A DNA stretch of 64,000 nucleotides from Microbotryomycetes sp. JL201 (GCA_033819885.1 JAQYUZ010000020.1:186001-250000), one strand, 5' to 3'. Positions 34,013 to 46,205 are shown, counted from the first letter of the stretch. The notes: generated by a model not told the origin, from the letters alone. Numbers and translations: made by a program.

Positions 34013-35748
34013 ATGCCCGCCCAATTGAGTAGCCGCGTCGAGCGACATATGACATGGTCAAATTCGAGTGTATTGGCGCCGACCTTGGGACGCGTGTTCG
34101 CCAGTGAATCAGCCATCGAGCGATGTTTCATGACTGAAGACAGCTCCTGACGTGCTTCTCGTTGACAGATCTGTACACGCCGTCGAACGTAGATGGCGTC
34201 ATCAACGCAGGCCTGGCCGAGAACGTGACTGCCGCACGAGCGTCTTGTCTGTTGCTCAACATATCCTGATTGCGCTCCGACTTCTTCAGAGTCTGATGCA
34301 CGATTGGCTCATCCAATTCTATGACACGCACTTCAACATGACCTCGCTCGATTTGACGTATGGTTCGTCAATAAGCTAAGATGCTCAAACAACACATAAC
34401 CGTTTGGGCATAGGCACCTCTTTGCTTGGAAGCACGCGGTTGTTCAAAGCGTACAGCAACTTCCTCAACCAATACTTCAAACCTCATGATCCGGTCGCCG
34501 TTGAAAACCAGATCATCGCCGGCGTAGGCCTTAGTGCGCTGTTGGACTGCTTGTCGCGAGTCTTGTTCGACTCTGGGGACAAGATGATCTTGGCCCGGCC
34601 GTATTACAATGCTTTGGTGGCTGACTTCAAGGCGAGTGGCAACGTCGACCTAGTGGGCGTTGTGGTGCCAGACGGTGGAAACGGTACGCTCGACGAGGTC
34701 GACAGTTTGGATATAGAAATGGAAAAGCTCAAATCCGAGGGGCAAGCCGACAAAGTCAAGGCCGTCTTGCTGATGAATCCTCATAACCCACTCGGTGCGT
34801 CTGAGCATGGCGACTTCAGACACAAACTGAGCAGGGCTCGTATAGGCTTCAACTACTCTAGAGAAACGCTGATTGCGTACATGAGGTTTGCGGAAAAATG
34901 GAATCTCTGGCTCGTGTCGGACGAGATTTACGCGCTTTCAGTTTTCGAATCAGACGTCGAGCACCGAGAGCCGTTCGTGTCCGTTCTATCGATAGACGCT
35001 TTAGGAGAAGCAAAATGTGATCCTGGGCGAATCATTCACCTTTACGGTAATGCTATCCGTGGCTCGGGCTCAAATATCGCTGCGATCGACTCACGTTGTA
35101 TTTCATAGGCGCGAGCAAAGACTTTGGATCGAATGGCATCCGGATAGGTCTCATGACTGTTCAACACAACAAAGAAGCATACGAAGCGACCGCATCGCTT
35201 GCATGGCCGATGAAACTGTCGTCGCCAGCTGTGCGCACCATGTCCATCTGATCGAAAGCGCGTTCACTGACAGAAGCTCAGCAGGACATCATTTTCAGTG
35301 CTTTGCTCAATTCTGCAGACCTGCCAGACTACATCAAGCGCAACCAAGAGGCTTTGAAACAGAGCTATACGCGCGCTACACAGTGGCTCAAGCAACGCAG
35401 TATTCCGTATACACCTGCACAAGCTGGACATTATATCCTGATAGACTTGCGAGGGTACACTGCTCGCTTCAAAGATGTAGCGGAAGCAGACCTTGATGGC
35501 GAGATCGAGTTGCTCAACAGAATGGTGGACGCTGGCGTCTACCTAGGACCAGGTCGGCTGTTTTTTTTTTCATGCTGTTCAGAGGCGTGCGATCGATGTG
35601 CTCACCTTTCATTGCCTCATCTTTCTCAGGTCACTCGTATTTTTGTCCCGAGCCTGGCTTCTTTCGCTTGACACACTCTATCCCGCCAGACCACCTAGAT
35701 TTGGCTTTGCAGAGACTAGATGCAGTGCTCGACAAGTCTGCTCAGTAA
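34013..35748 (+). CDS. ACC-synthase-like PLP aminotransferase, copy B
   Basis: Tandem paralogue of the preceding gene, 101 bp downstream, with eight exons and 436 residues. Introns are 34104-34168, 34225-34289, 34363-34413, 34795-34845, 35047-35108, 35231-about 35284 and 35553-35629. The first four exons have identical lengths to those of copy A (91, 56, 73, 381 bp). It keeps LVSDEIYALSVF, GASKDFGSNGIRIG with the PLP lysine, and FCPEPGFFRLTHSI. The central exon is roughly 70 percent identical in protein. One difference is notable: the nearly invariant NPTG loop reads NPHNPLG. A short insertion (ESDVEHREPF) lengthens exon 5. The acceptor of intron 6 could be 35281 or 35284. Function as for copy A. 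Confidence 0.87.
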
Positions 35749-35762
35749 GAGTGCAATATGAG

Positions 35763-35772
35763 ATCACGTGAC
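35763..35772. promoter_or_regulatory. ATCACGTGAC site upstream of the 35.8 kb gene
   Basis: TCACGTGA core, 54 bp before the start codon of the next gene and 15 bp after the stop of ACS-like copy B. Confidence 0.5.
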
Positions 35773-35825
35773 CATTGAGGCACTCCGATTCTTTTGCGGC
35801 ATCTGCCTTGCGACGCGCCTACACC

Positions 35826-37783
35826 ATGTTGCGACCCCCTTCTCCAAGCAAATTGCCTCAGTTCAGCAATGATAGGCCCCGAGCATTGCCTGCACCAATC
35901 GCCGAGACCGGAATCAACAGAACACCGATTGGCGCGCCGGAGTCGACACCTCTGAAGCCATCTCGCGAAGCAAGTAGACTATTTGCGTCTACAAGCCATC
36001 AAGGATCTTTGGCAATGTCCAGCAATGTCGCAGCTCCCAGTGCTCGCTTGTCAGGATGGGATCGTTCAACATCGGCTCGCGCAGGGACCAGGACACAGCA
36101 GCCAAGCACCGTTCACAGCACGGTAGCTGGAAGATCTCTGGCACGAAGTAAGCTTGGTCCTGACTGTCGTGATACGACCCTGCCCCGACGGCGGTACGAT
36201 ATGATCGCTGATCGTCCACTCCCACCTTAGCAATAGAAACGAATACGATTTCGTCACCGCGCGTGCCATCTCCCAGCCGTGCGGAAGCCAGAACAGTGTC
36301 AGCTTCAAGGTCCGCCACCGAAACCCCTTTGTCAACCCGCTCGGTCAGGTCAGCGGTTGCACCGTCTTTGAGCCACAGTTCTGTGCCCGACAGGTCTTTG
36401 TCAGCGAGCAGCATCAAGCCTGCAGCAATGCGGACGCTTGGTCGAGGCACGCCGGCGCAAACTTCGCAATCTGCTCGGCTGCCCAGTGCCACGCAGACCC
36501 CACTTGCACAGAGCCGAGTGCCTTCGAGAGGATCGGAAAGCAAAAACAGCACGTTGCAGAAAGCTGCATCTCTATCTAGTCTGAGGCCTGCATCTGTTGG
36601 CGGCCGATCAAATTCAAAACCGGCCCTCAAAACAGGCGAGACAGACGACTCTCCGATTGTCAACCGAAGCGTCTCTGTGTCAGGGACCGAGTCGAGATCA
36701 GTTTCGCGATCGAGCTCGCGTGCATCATCCAGAGCCGCTGTACGTTGTCCGCCCGCCGATCCCGATCGCTCACTGCAGTCGGTCGTGTCTGCGACTCCCT
36801 CCAAGTCAGATGCTTCGCAAAGACCGATGCCTACTTCATACCCAGCGTCAAGACAGGCAAGATCGACTACGGGCCGGACCGCTCGCAGACCAGGACCACG
36901 AGAATCAACAACGCGAGACGAAATTATTCGTCAGCAGAGCGCTGGACGAAGAGTATCTTCAGTTTTTGCCCAAGACGCGACTCCATGGCTTGGCAATGAC
37001 AACGATGAAGACGATGAAGCGGTTTCGCTGCGCAAAAGCGCAGGATCTTCGAGTCAGAGGCGGATTTCTGACATTTCGGCGACGGCATCCAAAACCATCC
37101 CGTTCAGGTCTCGAAATGCATCCGCGACGAGTGCAAAGACGACGACGACGACGACGACGACGACAGTGGCTGCGTCGCGTTCAAGTACGACACCGGCTCG
37201 CGTTACCAAGCCGTCCATGCCACCTCCACCGCCTTCGACGATGAAACAGCAACGTGAAGAGGAAGCACGTTTGCGCAAACTACTCGAGGACAAGCTGGAC
37301 GAGATGAGAGCAGCTCTCGAATTGTCCAACAATGAGCTTGAGCGGATGCAAGAAGAGCGGTCACGATGGGATGAAGACCGGCGACGGATCGAGGGGGAGT
37401 GGCATGCAGAGAGAGACAGAATGGAAGCAGAGACGGGTTTGCTGGAGACTGAGGTCAAAGGCCTCGGTCGTAGACTTCAAGAAGAAAACGCGCGATGGAT
37501 CGAAGAGCGCAAGCACTTGCAGGACGAGGTGACACGAGCAAGGGCTGTGGCGGCAAGGACGGACGTTGAGTCCCGCGCCGATGTCCACGACGTTGAGAGG
37601 CTACGACTGGCTGTCTCTGGACATGAGATCTTGTCTCTGTTGGGATTGGCTGCCTGTCGCCACGAGGCGGTTGGTACGGCCGCTCGAGCCGAGCTAGACG
37701 CGACGGCCGACTTTGTGGAGCAGTTGGCGCATTCGAGGCGCGAATTGCAAGCGTGGAAGGAGGCGATTGCAGTGCAAAGCTAG
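35826..37783 (+). CDS. Unknown Ser-rich protein with C-terminal coiled coil
   Basis: Two exons (intron 36148-36230) give 624 residues. I do not recognise the family. Residues 1-380 are Ser/Thr/Pro/Arg-rich and basic, with many SP, RS and RR sites. A run of nine Thr is encoded by an ACG microsatellite (37136-37163). A PPPPPS stretch follows. Residues about 420-550 form a highly charged coiled coil (EEEARLRKLLEDKLDEMRAA and on), and the last 70 residues are helical (ILSLLGLAACRHEAVGTAAR). This build is seen in microtubule- or septum-associated proteins, but no motor or globular domain is present, so no function is assigned. The start is the first ATG after the ATCACGTGAC site. Confidence 0.7.
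37136..37163 (+). repeat. ACG trinucleotide microsatellite inside a coding exon
   Basis: About nine ACG repeats encoding consecutive Thr in the unknown coiled-coil protein. Repeat number may vary among strains. Confidence 0.7.
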
Positions 37784-37992
37784 CGTCCGCATTTGCAACA
37801 CAGCGCGTGACTTTTTGACCGAACAGTGCACTGTGCCAAGACTCTTGCCGAAAAGGTTGTGCACAGCTTTCCTGGGCAATTTCGGATATTACATAGACAC
37901 TGGCGGCACACGGTTGCCTCTTTTGTCTACAAAATCGTCTCGTCTCTGTACCGGTGTACTAGCTCGACGCGTCTTTTATTTTCTGCTGCGGT

Positions 37993-38007
37993 CGCGCGCG
38001 CGCGCGC
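37993..38007. repeat. (CG)n tract upstream of chitin deacetylase
   Basis: About 15 bp of alternating C and G ending 41 bp before the chitin deacetylase start codon, the same arrangement as at SGT2. Confidence 0.6.
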
Positions 38008-38048
38008 GCTTTGACGTTTGTTCGTTGATCTCTTGCCGACCTGGAAAT

Positions 38049-40111
38049 ATGCGCGCGTTTACGCTGGCCGTTGCGGCGCTGCCTGCGATTGTTGCTGCCG
38101 TGTGCAGTGACCACCAGCCTGCGCCGGCGCATCCTGTGCTCGTCAAGCGCGCGCTCGAGCGGCGCCAGCGACCTTCGTCCTCGACCACGGCCGCCGCCGA
38201 CGCTGCAGCACAGACTCAGCGCCCTGGCGCGATCAATCCTCATGTCCAAGGAGCTCCTCCTCTGCCAGACTGTCAGTGTCCCGTCTTATTTTCTCTCTCT
38301 CTCTCTCGCATGCGCGCGCGCCAAGTGTTTTTCACCCGCTGCGGCCCGAGCGCGTCGCGGATCGACGGCACGCGGCACGCGTCTGCCGAGCACGGACCCG
38401 GTCAGGTGCACAGGATCACTCGCCCGGGAATTCATGCGCTGTCAATAGCACAATCGTACATCGTAACATCTTGGTCATAGCGCTGACATCACGACAAACC
38501 CTACTCTCATCATCATGGGGACGCTGCCCCCGGAACGTGCACATCCTCCCTCTCCAGGGCAACAACTCGACTTGTCAGAATTCCCCGAACTCGACAGGGT
38601 CCCACCAACAAACACACCCAAAGTCCAAGAGTGGATTCGCCAAGTCGGCAACAGGCTGCCTGACATTCCCCTGACCGGTCTCAACGGCTGCTCAAACACA
38701 ACCTTCAACGCACAGGCCCTGCGTGATGCCGGCTCGGACGCCAACTGTGAGCACTTTGCCTGGACTGGCCTAAGCTTTCACGCTGACCGAGACTGCCAAA
38801 CGAACAGGCTGGTGGACGTGTGGCGGCTGCACTCGCGACTCGGACGTGACAGTGTGCCCGGCTGACAAGCACGCATTCGGCTTGTCGTACGACGACGGTC
38901 CATCAGACGACACGCCTCGATTGCTCAACTATCTCGACGAACAAGACCTCAAGTCGACATTCTTCGTGGTCGGCTCTCGCGTCTTGTCACGTCCAGAGAT
39001 CCTCCAAAACACTTATATGGCAGGTCATGCCATCGCCGTCCACACGTGGAGTCATATGAGCTTGTGAGAACGGGCCGATGATCGCAGGGCGTGTGGAAAC
39101 CGAACCTGACAGTGCTTGCATCGTTCTCTACTCGGCCAACATCCAGGACCACATTGACAAACGAGCAAATCATCGCCGAGCTCGGTTGGTCAAAGGAAGT
39201 CATCAAGGCTGTGATCGGTGTCACTCCGACGACCATGCGCCCGCCATATGGCGACATTGACGACCGAGTTCGAGCGATCTGCAAGGCTATGGACTTGGTG
39301 CCCATTATCTGGTGAGAGCCTTCCTCTGAATTCAAGCTTGAGCAAGGAGACTGACGAGGATTGTGCATGCAGGACGAGTGTCGGAGAGACAAACTTTGGT
39401 GCGCATCATGCCAAGTCGTGCTTGTCCGAAGTTGACACTTGCTGCCACATCCGCAGACACTGACGATTGGCGCATGAGCGATACCGTGAACCCATATACC
39501 CAGGAGCAAATCTTGGAAAATTTTGATCACTTCCTCAACTTGTCAAGGCAGTTGTCGACTGGTTTCATCGTCTTGGCTCACGATCTTTATACTGTGAGCG
39601 GCGAGCGGCTAGAGAGCGACAGATACTCAGGATGACACTGATCGACATTGATTGTATCGCTTGCAGAGGAGTGTCGATTTCGCCAGTGAGTCACAATGCT
39701 AAACAAGCTTGACCGGCGGCGGCCGAATCTGACTGTCGCGTCGCAGTCCAAACAATGCTTCCGCGGGCTATGGCTTACGAACCCAAGCTCGACTTGATGC
39801 CTATCAACACTTGTCAGGGCCAGTCCAACGCCGACATTTACGTCGAAACGCGCGCCAATGGATCAAACTCGACTTCGTCCTCTGCTTCGTCGCGGGAGGA
39901 CTCGTCGTCCTCTACCGCATCGCAATCTTCACGTACGTCAGCCACGCGGGGCGTCTCGAGCGGCGCTGCACAAGCATCAGGAGGGTCTAGAACGGCGACG
40001 AGTGATCAGCAAGCAGTATCTCCATCGGGTCGACCCACATCGTCTGCACAACGAATGACGATTGGCGCTGGCGTCTTTGTCGGACTTTTGTCTGCCATAG
40101 TGCTTATTTAG
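38049..40111 (+). CDS. CDA: Chitin deacetylase, CE4 family, secreted and probably GPI-anchored
   Basis: Removes acetyl groups from cell-wall chitin to make chitosan. Eight exons sum to 486 residues. A signal peptide is clear (MRAFTLAVAALPAIVAAV). The family block CWWTCGGCTRDSDVTVCPAD precedes the CE4 motifs: YDDGPSDDTPRLL (catalytic Asp and metal Asp), HTWSH (metal His pair), RPPYGD, DTDDW and LAHDLY. The C-terminus is Ser/Thr-rich and ends in a hydrophobic helix (MTIGAGVFVGLLSAIVLI), as expected for a GPI signal. Introns are 38276-38480 (205 bp, with CT and CG runs), 38747-38807, 39064-39146, 39312-39372, 39399-39456, 39594-39666 and 39686-39746. Two micro-exons of 26 and 19 bp flank the DTDDW exon. 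The first join (D-C-H-A) is the least certain. Confidence 0.9.
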
Positions 40112-40729
40112 ATTATGAGACATGCCTGCGTTTTCTATTGTTTCATCATTTTCGTCAAAGTCGCATGCGGCCGTATTTCGTCTGGTCCTTTCGGGTTACA
40201 CAAGGACAATCTTTCTCTCTTCTTTTCTGTACGAGAAGTACTGAACACTTTTGATTGCATCGTCGTTGCGTTTGCCGCGAAACCGAGTCGATCGCGAGTG
40301 CTTATTCGCCACTGGCAACGATCCGCCTGCTGTCGGTGCTTGTGTCTCTTCGTCGTCGACTTGTTGCGCGACACGAGACGACCGTACAGGTGGGTCTTAC
40401 CCGGTCAGGCTACTCAGGCCTCGCCCCGAATGTCCTTTCGGGTTAACGTTGAAGACATTCGCTTGCAATTGGCCTGGCTGGCGCTTGAAGCGCGGGTTTT
40501 TTCCCAAGAGAGAGTGCATGAGGCACTTTTCGGACTTGGTCATGGCAATATCGAACAAAAACACCATCATATTGATTACACCGAGAAAAAAAAAAGATGG
40601 TATTCTTCTTCCTCTTCAAAAATATGGTAGGACCAAAGCGAAAACTGGAAAAGATAGTCTTACAAAGAGCTTCAAGCTCCATTTCTAAAAGCAGTATGGA
40701 GGAAAAAAGAACAATGCAACTGATCATCT
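40112..40729. other. Intergenic region between convergent CDA and PMC1
   Basis: About 620 bp at the shared 3' side of two converging genes, AT-rich with a short A run near 40590. Open frames here have no recognisable domain. Presumably both 3' UTRs. Confidence 0.45.
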
Positions 40730-43700
40730 TCAAATCCTGTTTCCTAGCGCGTCCTTGCCATCTTCGAGCCTGCCTTGAGTGAACAAGTGCGAAGCCGAAG
40801 CTGAAGGATCAGAAGCCGCCGGATCACTCAAACTACCTTGAGGTCTCCAACCCGCTCCAACTGAACCGACAATCAAAGTGGGCGCAATCACGCCGAGAGC
40901 TGAAGGTTGCAGACCAGCCTTCTTGAGTGCTCGAGACTTTGATCGGAACACTTTGACAGGAGAGTTGTGCAGGCGACCACCTCGAATAGTCTTGTACATT
41001 CGGAAATCGTCGATTGTGCGTTGAATGCCTTCATCCCATTTGGCCTCTGAAGTCGTAGGCGCTTCGACCATAGGTGCGTTCGGGTCGGGGTACAAGTGCA
41101 GACGGATAAGCATGCGCTCAAACGGTCCGGGCGGCAACAAGCGGATGAGGACGGCGACCGGAATCGAAATGAGACCAAGAATAACGGAAATGGCCCAGTC
41201 GCGACCGCCGATGCGAGTGACTTGGAACGCAGCGCCACCAAAGTTGACAATCAAAGCCTGACCGCCGACCATAATGAGGAAGATGACGATAAAGTACATG
41301 TTTTTCTGAACGCCACGGAAAATATTGAGACCTCTGTCGAGGCGACGAGCGTTCCACATGTTGACTATGAACGCAAAGTCAAAAGTCAGAAAAGGACGGT
41401 TTAGAAAACTGTACACTGAAGCTTACAGATCTGACAGAAGACGAACGAGTTGAAAATCAAAGTCTTGAGCTCGTTTTCGTTGTCGAGTTGGACGGCGATA
41501 TCATCCGAATGCAAGCTGAGAATGTCCTTGCCAGCAAAGTGCAAGACGAGAGCAACGACGATTTGGTAGAAAGCCTGTCCGAGAATCATCATCCACATCT
41601 GAGACGAAATCAATGGAGCAGTCTTGCGGTCAGGCTGGCGGTTCAACACAACAGGGTCGGCAGGATCAGTGGCGAGAGCGAGGGCAGCGAACGTGTCCAT
41701 GATCAAGTTGACCCAGAGCAATTGAACAGCTGTAAGAACAGACTCTTCATCATCGGATGAAACGGCGGTGATGTAGGTGATGACGACAGCGCAGACGTTA
41801 ACGGACAGTTGGAACTGCAAGAACTTTTTGACCGAGTCGTTGACGCAGCGACCCCACATGATGGCGCGCACGATTGAAGCAAAGTTGTCGTCCATGAGAA
41901 TAATGTCGGAAGCCTCCTTGGCAACTTCGGTACCGGCGATGCCCATCCTATCGATCGTCACAGTCAGAAACATGAGCGGAAACAGTCCTCCGATAAACTC
42001 TCTAGAAAGACTCACGAGAAACCGACGTTTGCAGTCTTGAGGGCAGGACCGTCATTCGTACCGTCACCAGTGACACCGACGACCTCGCCCATCGACTTGA
42101 GGTGTTCGACCAAAATCTTCTTGTCCTCGGGTGACGAGCGGGCCAACACTTGCAAGCGAGGAACGATTTCGTGACGTTGGGCCTCAGTGAGCTTGCGGAA
42201 AACAGGACCTTCCATGATGATGCCGCCCTTGGAGAAAATGCCGCACTGTGTCGCGATCGAACGAGCCGTCAACACATTGTCGCCCGTGCACATCTTGACT
42301 TGGACACCGGCTTTCTGGCAAGTGTGGACGGCATTCGTGACACCCTCGCGAAGAGGGTCTTCGATGGCGGTGATGGCGACGAGAGTAAGATCCTGGGCAA
42401 TGTCGTTGTACTCGACTTCGCCAGACGACGGGTCGACGGACGCGCCGGCCGGGGGCCAGCTCTCAAACTCGCGAGTACAAATGCCGATTGTTCGAAGTGA
42501 TTGGCAAGCGTAGAAGATGATGGTGCGTGAAATGTTGGCTCGAGTTTCCTCATTGAATTCGACAGTGGCAACCTCGTCGTCGACAGATCCAGACGTCTTG
42601 TTTTCCTCGACAACGACGTGGCGAGTAGAAAGCTTGGCCAAGACCTCGGACGCGCCCTTGATGTACAAGCGGTACCTGCCGTTGGGCAAGCGGACGACGA
42701 CACCCATGGCCTTGCGCTCGGACGAGAACGGAATCATTTGAACGACTTTGGCGCCTTCGCGGATGGCCTTGTAGTGAGCCCAGCCTTGATCCTTGGCGAA
42801 CGACATGAGAGCGGTCTCGGTCTTTGATCCAACGAATCCACCTTCGGCGCCGTGCTCGTCAGTGCCTTCGAAGGCAGTCGAATTGATCGCGATCGAGTGA
42901 TTGAGCAGTTCCTTGAGTGCGGGCGACAAGTGGTTGTTCATTTCGGCCATGTCGGTAGAAAAGTCGAGGCGACCTTCACGCTTGGGAGCAGGAGCGGCCG
43001 ACTTTTTCTCGTCGTCCGACGTCTTTTCCGGGTCGCGGTCGTCGTTGGCGTTGGTACGTGTGGCATTCTCGGCGAGTCGGTCGGCAAACTTGAGGTGCAC
43101 GCCGACAGAGCCGGCAACAACAGACATCTTGTTCTGAGTCAGAGTGCCGGTCTTGTCGGTGCAGATGACGGTAGCGTTGGCCATGGTCTCGCAAGCGCCA
43201 AGGACACGGACGAGCAAAGCTGCCTTTGTCATGCGACGAGTGGCGAACGCGAGCGCGAGCGTGACGGCAAGCGGCAAGCCTTCGGGAACGGCAACGACGA
43301 CAACGGTGACGGAGATGATGAGGACTTGGATAAAGTTCTGCGCTTTTTCGTCAGCCGTACGGTCGGGTTTGCGCGCCAAGTTGACAAAGAAGCGAATCAT
43401 GAGCGAAACGAAAAGGATGAGACCAGCCGAAGAACCAAGCTTGGCGATCAACTCTGCGAGAGCGTTGAGCTTGAGCTGGAGAGGAGTGTCTTCGGTGTCG
43501 CCTTGGAGAGCTGTAGTTATCTCAGGTTAGCGACTGCGTATCTCGTAAATTCGACAACGCGACACGACTCACACATCATGATCTTGCCGTGGAAAGAGTT
43601 CATACCAACGTTGCAGACGACATACTGGCCAACACCCTCGAGCACTTTGGAGCCAGAGAGCATGAAGCAGTCGGACTTGCCCTTCTCCGAACCGTCGAGC

Positions 43701-44708
43701 TCTTCGAACGGAACTTTGCGAACGGCATCGGACTCTCCGGTAGCGCCAGACTCGTCGCAGCGAACGTTGTGACCGGACAAGAACAAGCCGTCGACGGGGA
43801 TGATCTCTCCGGGTTCGACAAAGAGAATGTCGCCAGTCACGACATCGTAGACTGACATGAGCTTCTCTTGGCCGTCGCGCAAGACCTTGACGTTACGTTC
43901 TTCCTTTTGTGCATTCAGCTTTTGGAACTGTCGTTCCTTTTGCCAATCGTTGACTGAACCGACCAAGACGACAATGAGAATGGCGATGGTGATGGCGACA
44001 CCTTCGACCCATTCGACCTGGGGCTCGGTGCACAAGTTGTTGGGGCAGCGGGTTGACGGGTACGTGTGAGGCTCGACACCGACGGATTGATAGATGCCGA
44101 GGGCGAGCGAGACGATGGCGGCGACGGACAGAATGAGCAAGACCTTGTCCTGAAAAACGCGTGACAGAAACAGAGTTAGTTCACTCGTGCAGACAATGCA
44201 AAGTAAACAAAATCGGGGATTCACTCACAGTGTAAGCAGCCCAGCAGAGAGCCAAGAACGACTTTGACTTTTTGGCGGGAACACGGTTGGCGCCGTAGAC
44301 GCGCGTACGCTCCTCGAAAGGCACGTCGCCGCCGTTGGACGACAGACCGGTTTTAGGGTTCGTGCGCAGGCCTTCAACAACGGCCTTTGTGCCGCCGAGT
44401 TCGCGCAGGGCGTGGTAATTCTTGGGGTCGAAAATGTTGTAAAGTGTCGAAGGGAGCAAATTGCGCGCGAACGGGCCCATCTCTTCCGGCTTCGGGTCGG
44501 GGAATTGGTATGTGACGGGCGCTTTTTTACGAGGCATGGGGATGCAGCCAAACGCGAACTCGCGTTTTGGTCGAGCTTGCTCTGTAGCGGCGACGGCCGT
44601 TTCGGCTACACCAGACTCGTCCGAGTGACTCAAGCCGGCCTCGAGGTCGATATGTTTGTCGGCAGGAGAGCCGCGAGGCTGATTAGCGACTGTCGATGTG
44701 TACGACAT
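40730..44708 (-). CDS. PMC1: PMC1-type Ca2+-transporting P-type ATPase (P2B)
   Basis: Pumps cytosolic calcium into the vacuole or out of the cell. The start MSYTSTVANQPRG (44708) leads to a soluble N-terminus, then EERTRVYGANRVPAKKSKSF, and after an intron (44150-44228) the first membrane helices. Hallmarks in order are GDILFVEPGEIIPVDGLFL with DESGATGESD (actuator), VPEGLPLAVTLALAFA (helix 4 calcium site), ICTDKTGTLTQNKM (phosphorylated Asp), KGASEVLAKLS and GVTGDGTNDGPALK. After an intron come GIAGTEVAKEASDIILMDDN, the C-terminal helices with LLWVNLIMDTFAALALAT, NSFVFCQI, and the last hydrophobic segments. I infer at least four introns (near 44190, 43540, 42000 and 41390). No calmodulin-binding site was identified. 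An upstream 5' exon cannot be excluded. Confidence 0.92.
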
Positions 44709-46205
44709 GGCGTGCGATGGTCTGCGGTCGACAGCGGCCGAGTGGCGTTCGTGTTCGTAACGCTTGCGGGTGCCCTCTGGCTGCACGAGACGAGATTCGG
44801 AATGTCAGCTTTCGGGTCAACAAGTCAAGTGGGCGTATTGAGACTGGAATGAGAGTGAAAAAAGCGCGAGGCGAGGTGCGTGCACGTGCGCGAGCTTTGG
44901 CCCCTTGGCGCGCACGTCGTCATCGTCTCGGATCTCGAGTATGACGCGCACTTCCAGGCGACTGGCGTCGTAGCACAGAGCATGTAGCACAACAGCACCT
45001 GCCGAGCCCGAGTCGGGTACTTTGAGTGCTGCGCGCGTCGCTGCAGACGCCCTGCGCACGGCAGTCGGTGATCGAACGCGGCGCCGCAGAGCAGAGCAGA
45101 GCGCGGGGGTGCTGCGCTGTACGCACAAACGACCGCCGAACAGAGCCACAGCGTCGAGCATACATCCCCGATAGAGTCTACCGCGCACACGCACAGCTGA
45201 CACTTCTTGAATGCTCTATTGCTGGCTTGGCCGAACGCAAACAGACGAGCGAAGGCGTCGATTGGCGCGTGCCAAGCCAAGCGAATTTCCCGACCCGAAC
45301 GAAATTCGACCAAGGGACAACCACCTTTGGTCGGCCATGGCGCAGTGCACACGTGCACGCACCCGGTGAAGGCAGCCACCGACACACACGCACACGACAG
45401 CCTCAAAGAACGAGGCCGAACAATAGAACCCCGAGACGACTCACGTCAATGTTGTTACGAAGACTCAGACTTGTTTGGGGTACGTAAATCGACTCTTGTG
45501 AAGATGCACGAGACGATGATGGCATGCACTACCAAAAAGTCGAATCGAGTGGCGCGTCAAGAACGTGAAAAACCCTCGAGTGGCCAAAGGACGGGCAAAC
45601 TTGAGGTGGAGCGCCGAACGTTAAAGTCGTATGTGGTCGAGTATCGTGTGTATGCCGACCAGTATTGGCAACACACAGACGAAGTGATGTGAAAGAAGGA
45701 GAAGAAGGAAGCTGTCAGAACGTCTGGTCCGGCCAAGGGGTCGCGCGACGTCTTGTCCGTGGCGGTGCAGCACGTCGTGCGCTTGCGAAGGGCGAATGTT
45801 CGAGGCGTACACATCACGTGACCTGAATCGAGCTTGTATGCCACCATCCTGGCATACTCGAGGTGCATGCAACTCATCATTATCACCAGAATACACATAA
45901 CATATCTCCCCCCTTGCTTTGCTTTGCAAGTATCACCCCATGACCAGCAAAGCCGTCCCTTGCACGCGCAGCGCCAAGGCGTTTGAACGCGACGCCCAAC
46001 TAGTCGAGTAGTCGCACTCTGCACGTTCGGCGGAGAATTAATTGCACAGCTTCCGGAGACTGCCAAGTGTTGTGTCCTCGACGTTCTATTGCTCTGCACT
46101 AAGACACATGCCCTAGTGCGTGACAGCTGCCAGACTGGATGTTTCTCTGGTTTTTTCAACAAAAGTGCACAACATGTGTTATAGTTAAAATCATCTCGTA
46201 CAATT
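44709..46205. other. Long intergenic region upstream of PMC1
   Basis: About 1.5 kb, the longest gene-free stretch here, upstream of PMC1 and downstream of the bromodomain gene. Overlapping open frames on both strands (44825-45406 minus, 45026-45487 plus) show Arg/Cys/His-rich shadow composition and no domain. It contains one ATCACGTGAC site at 45813. It could hold an unrecognised short gene or non-coding RNA; I see nothing I can support. Confidence 0.4.
45813..45822. promoter_or_regulatory. ATCACGTGAC site in the PMC1 upstream region
   Basis: TCACGTGA core about 1.1 kb upstream of PMC1 and 0.4 kb past the bromodomain gene stop. One of six such sites in the window. Confidence 0.4.

Noticed and set aside
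35989-36804. 271-residue minus-strand open frame
   Set aside because: Antisense to the Ser-rich coiled-coil gene; GC-rich codon bias opens several frames there.
38290-38330. CT and CG runs as a possible origin or promoter
   Set aside because: They fall inside the long first intron of the chitin deacetylase gene; nothing else supports a special role.
42852-43772. 306-residue plus-strand open frame
   Set aside because: Lies wholly inside PMC1 on the opposite strand; PMC1 carries all P-type ATPase motifs.
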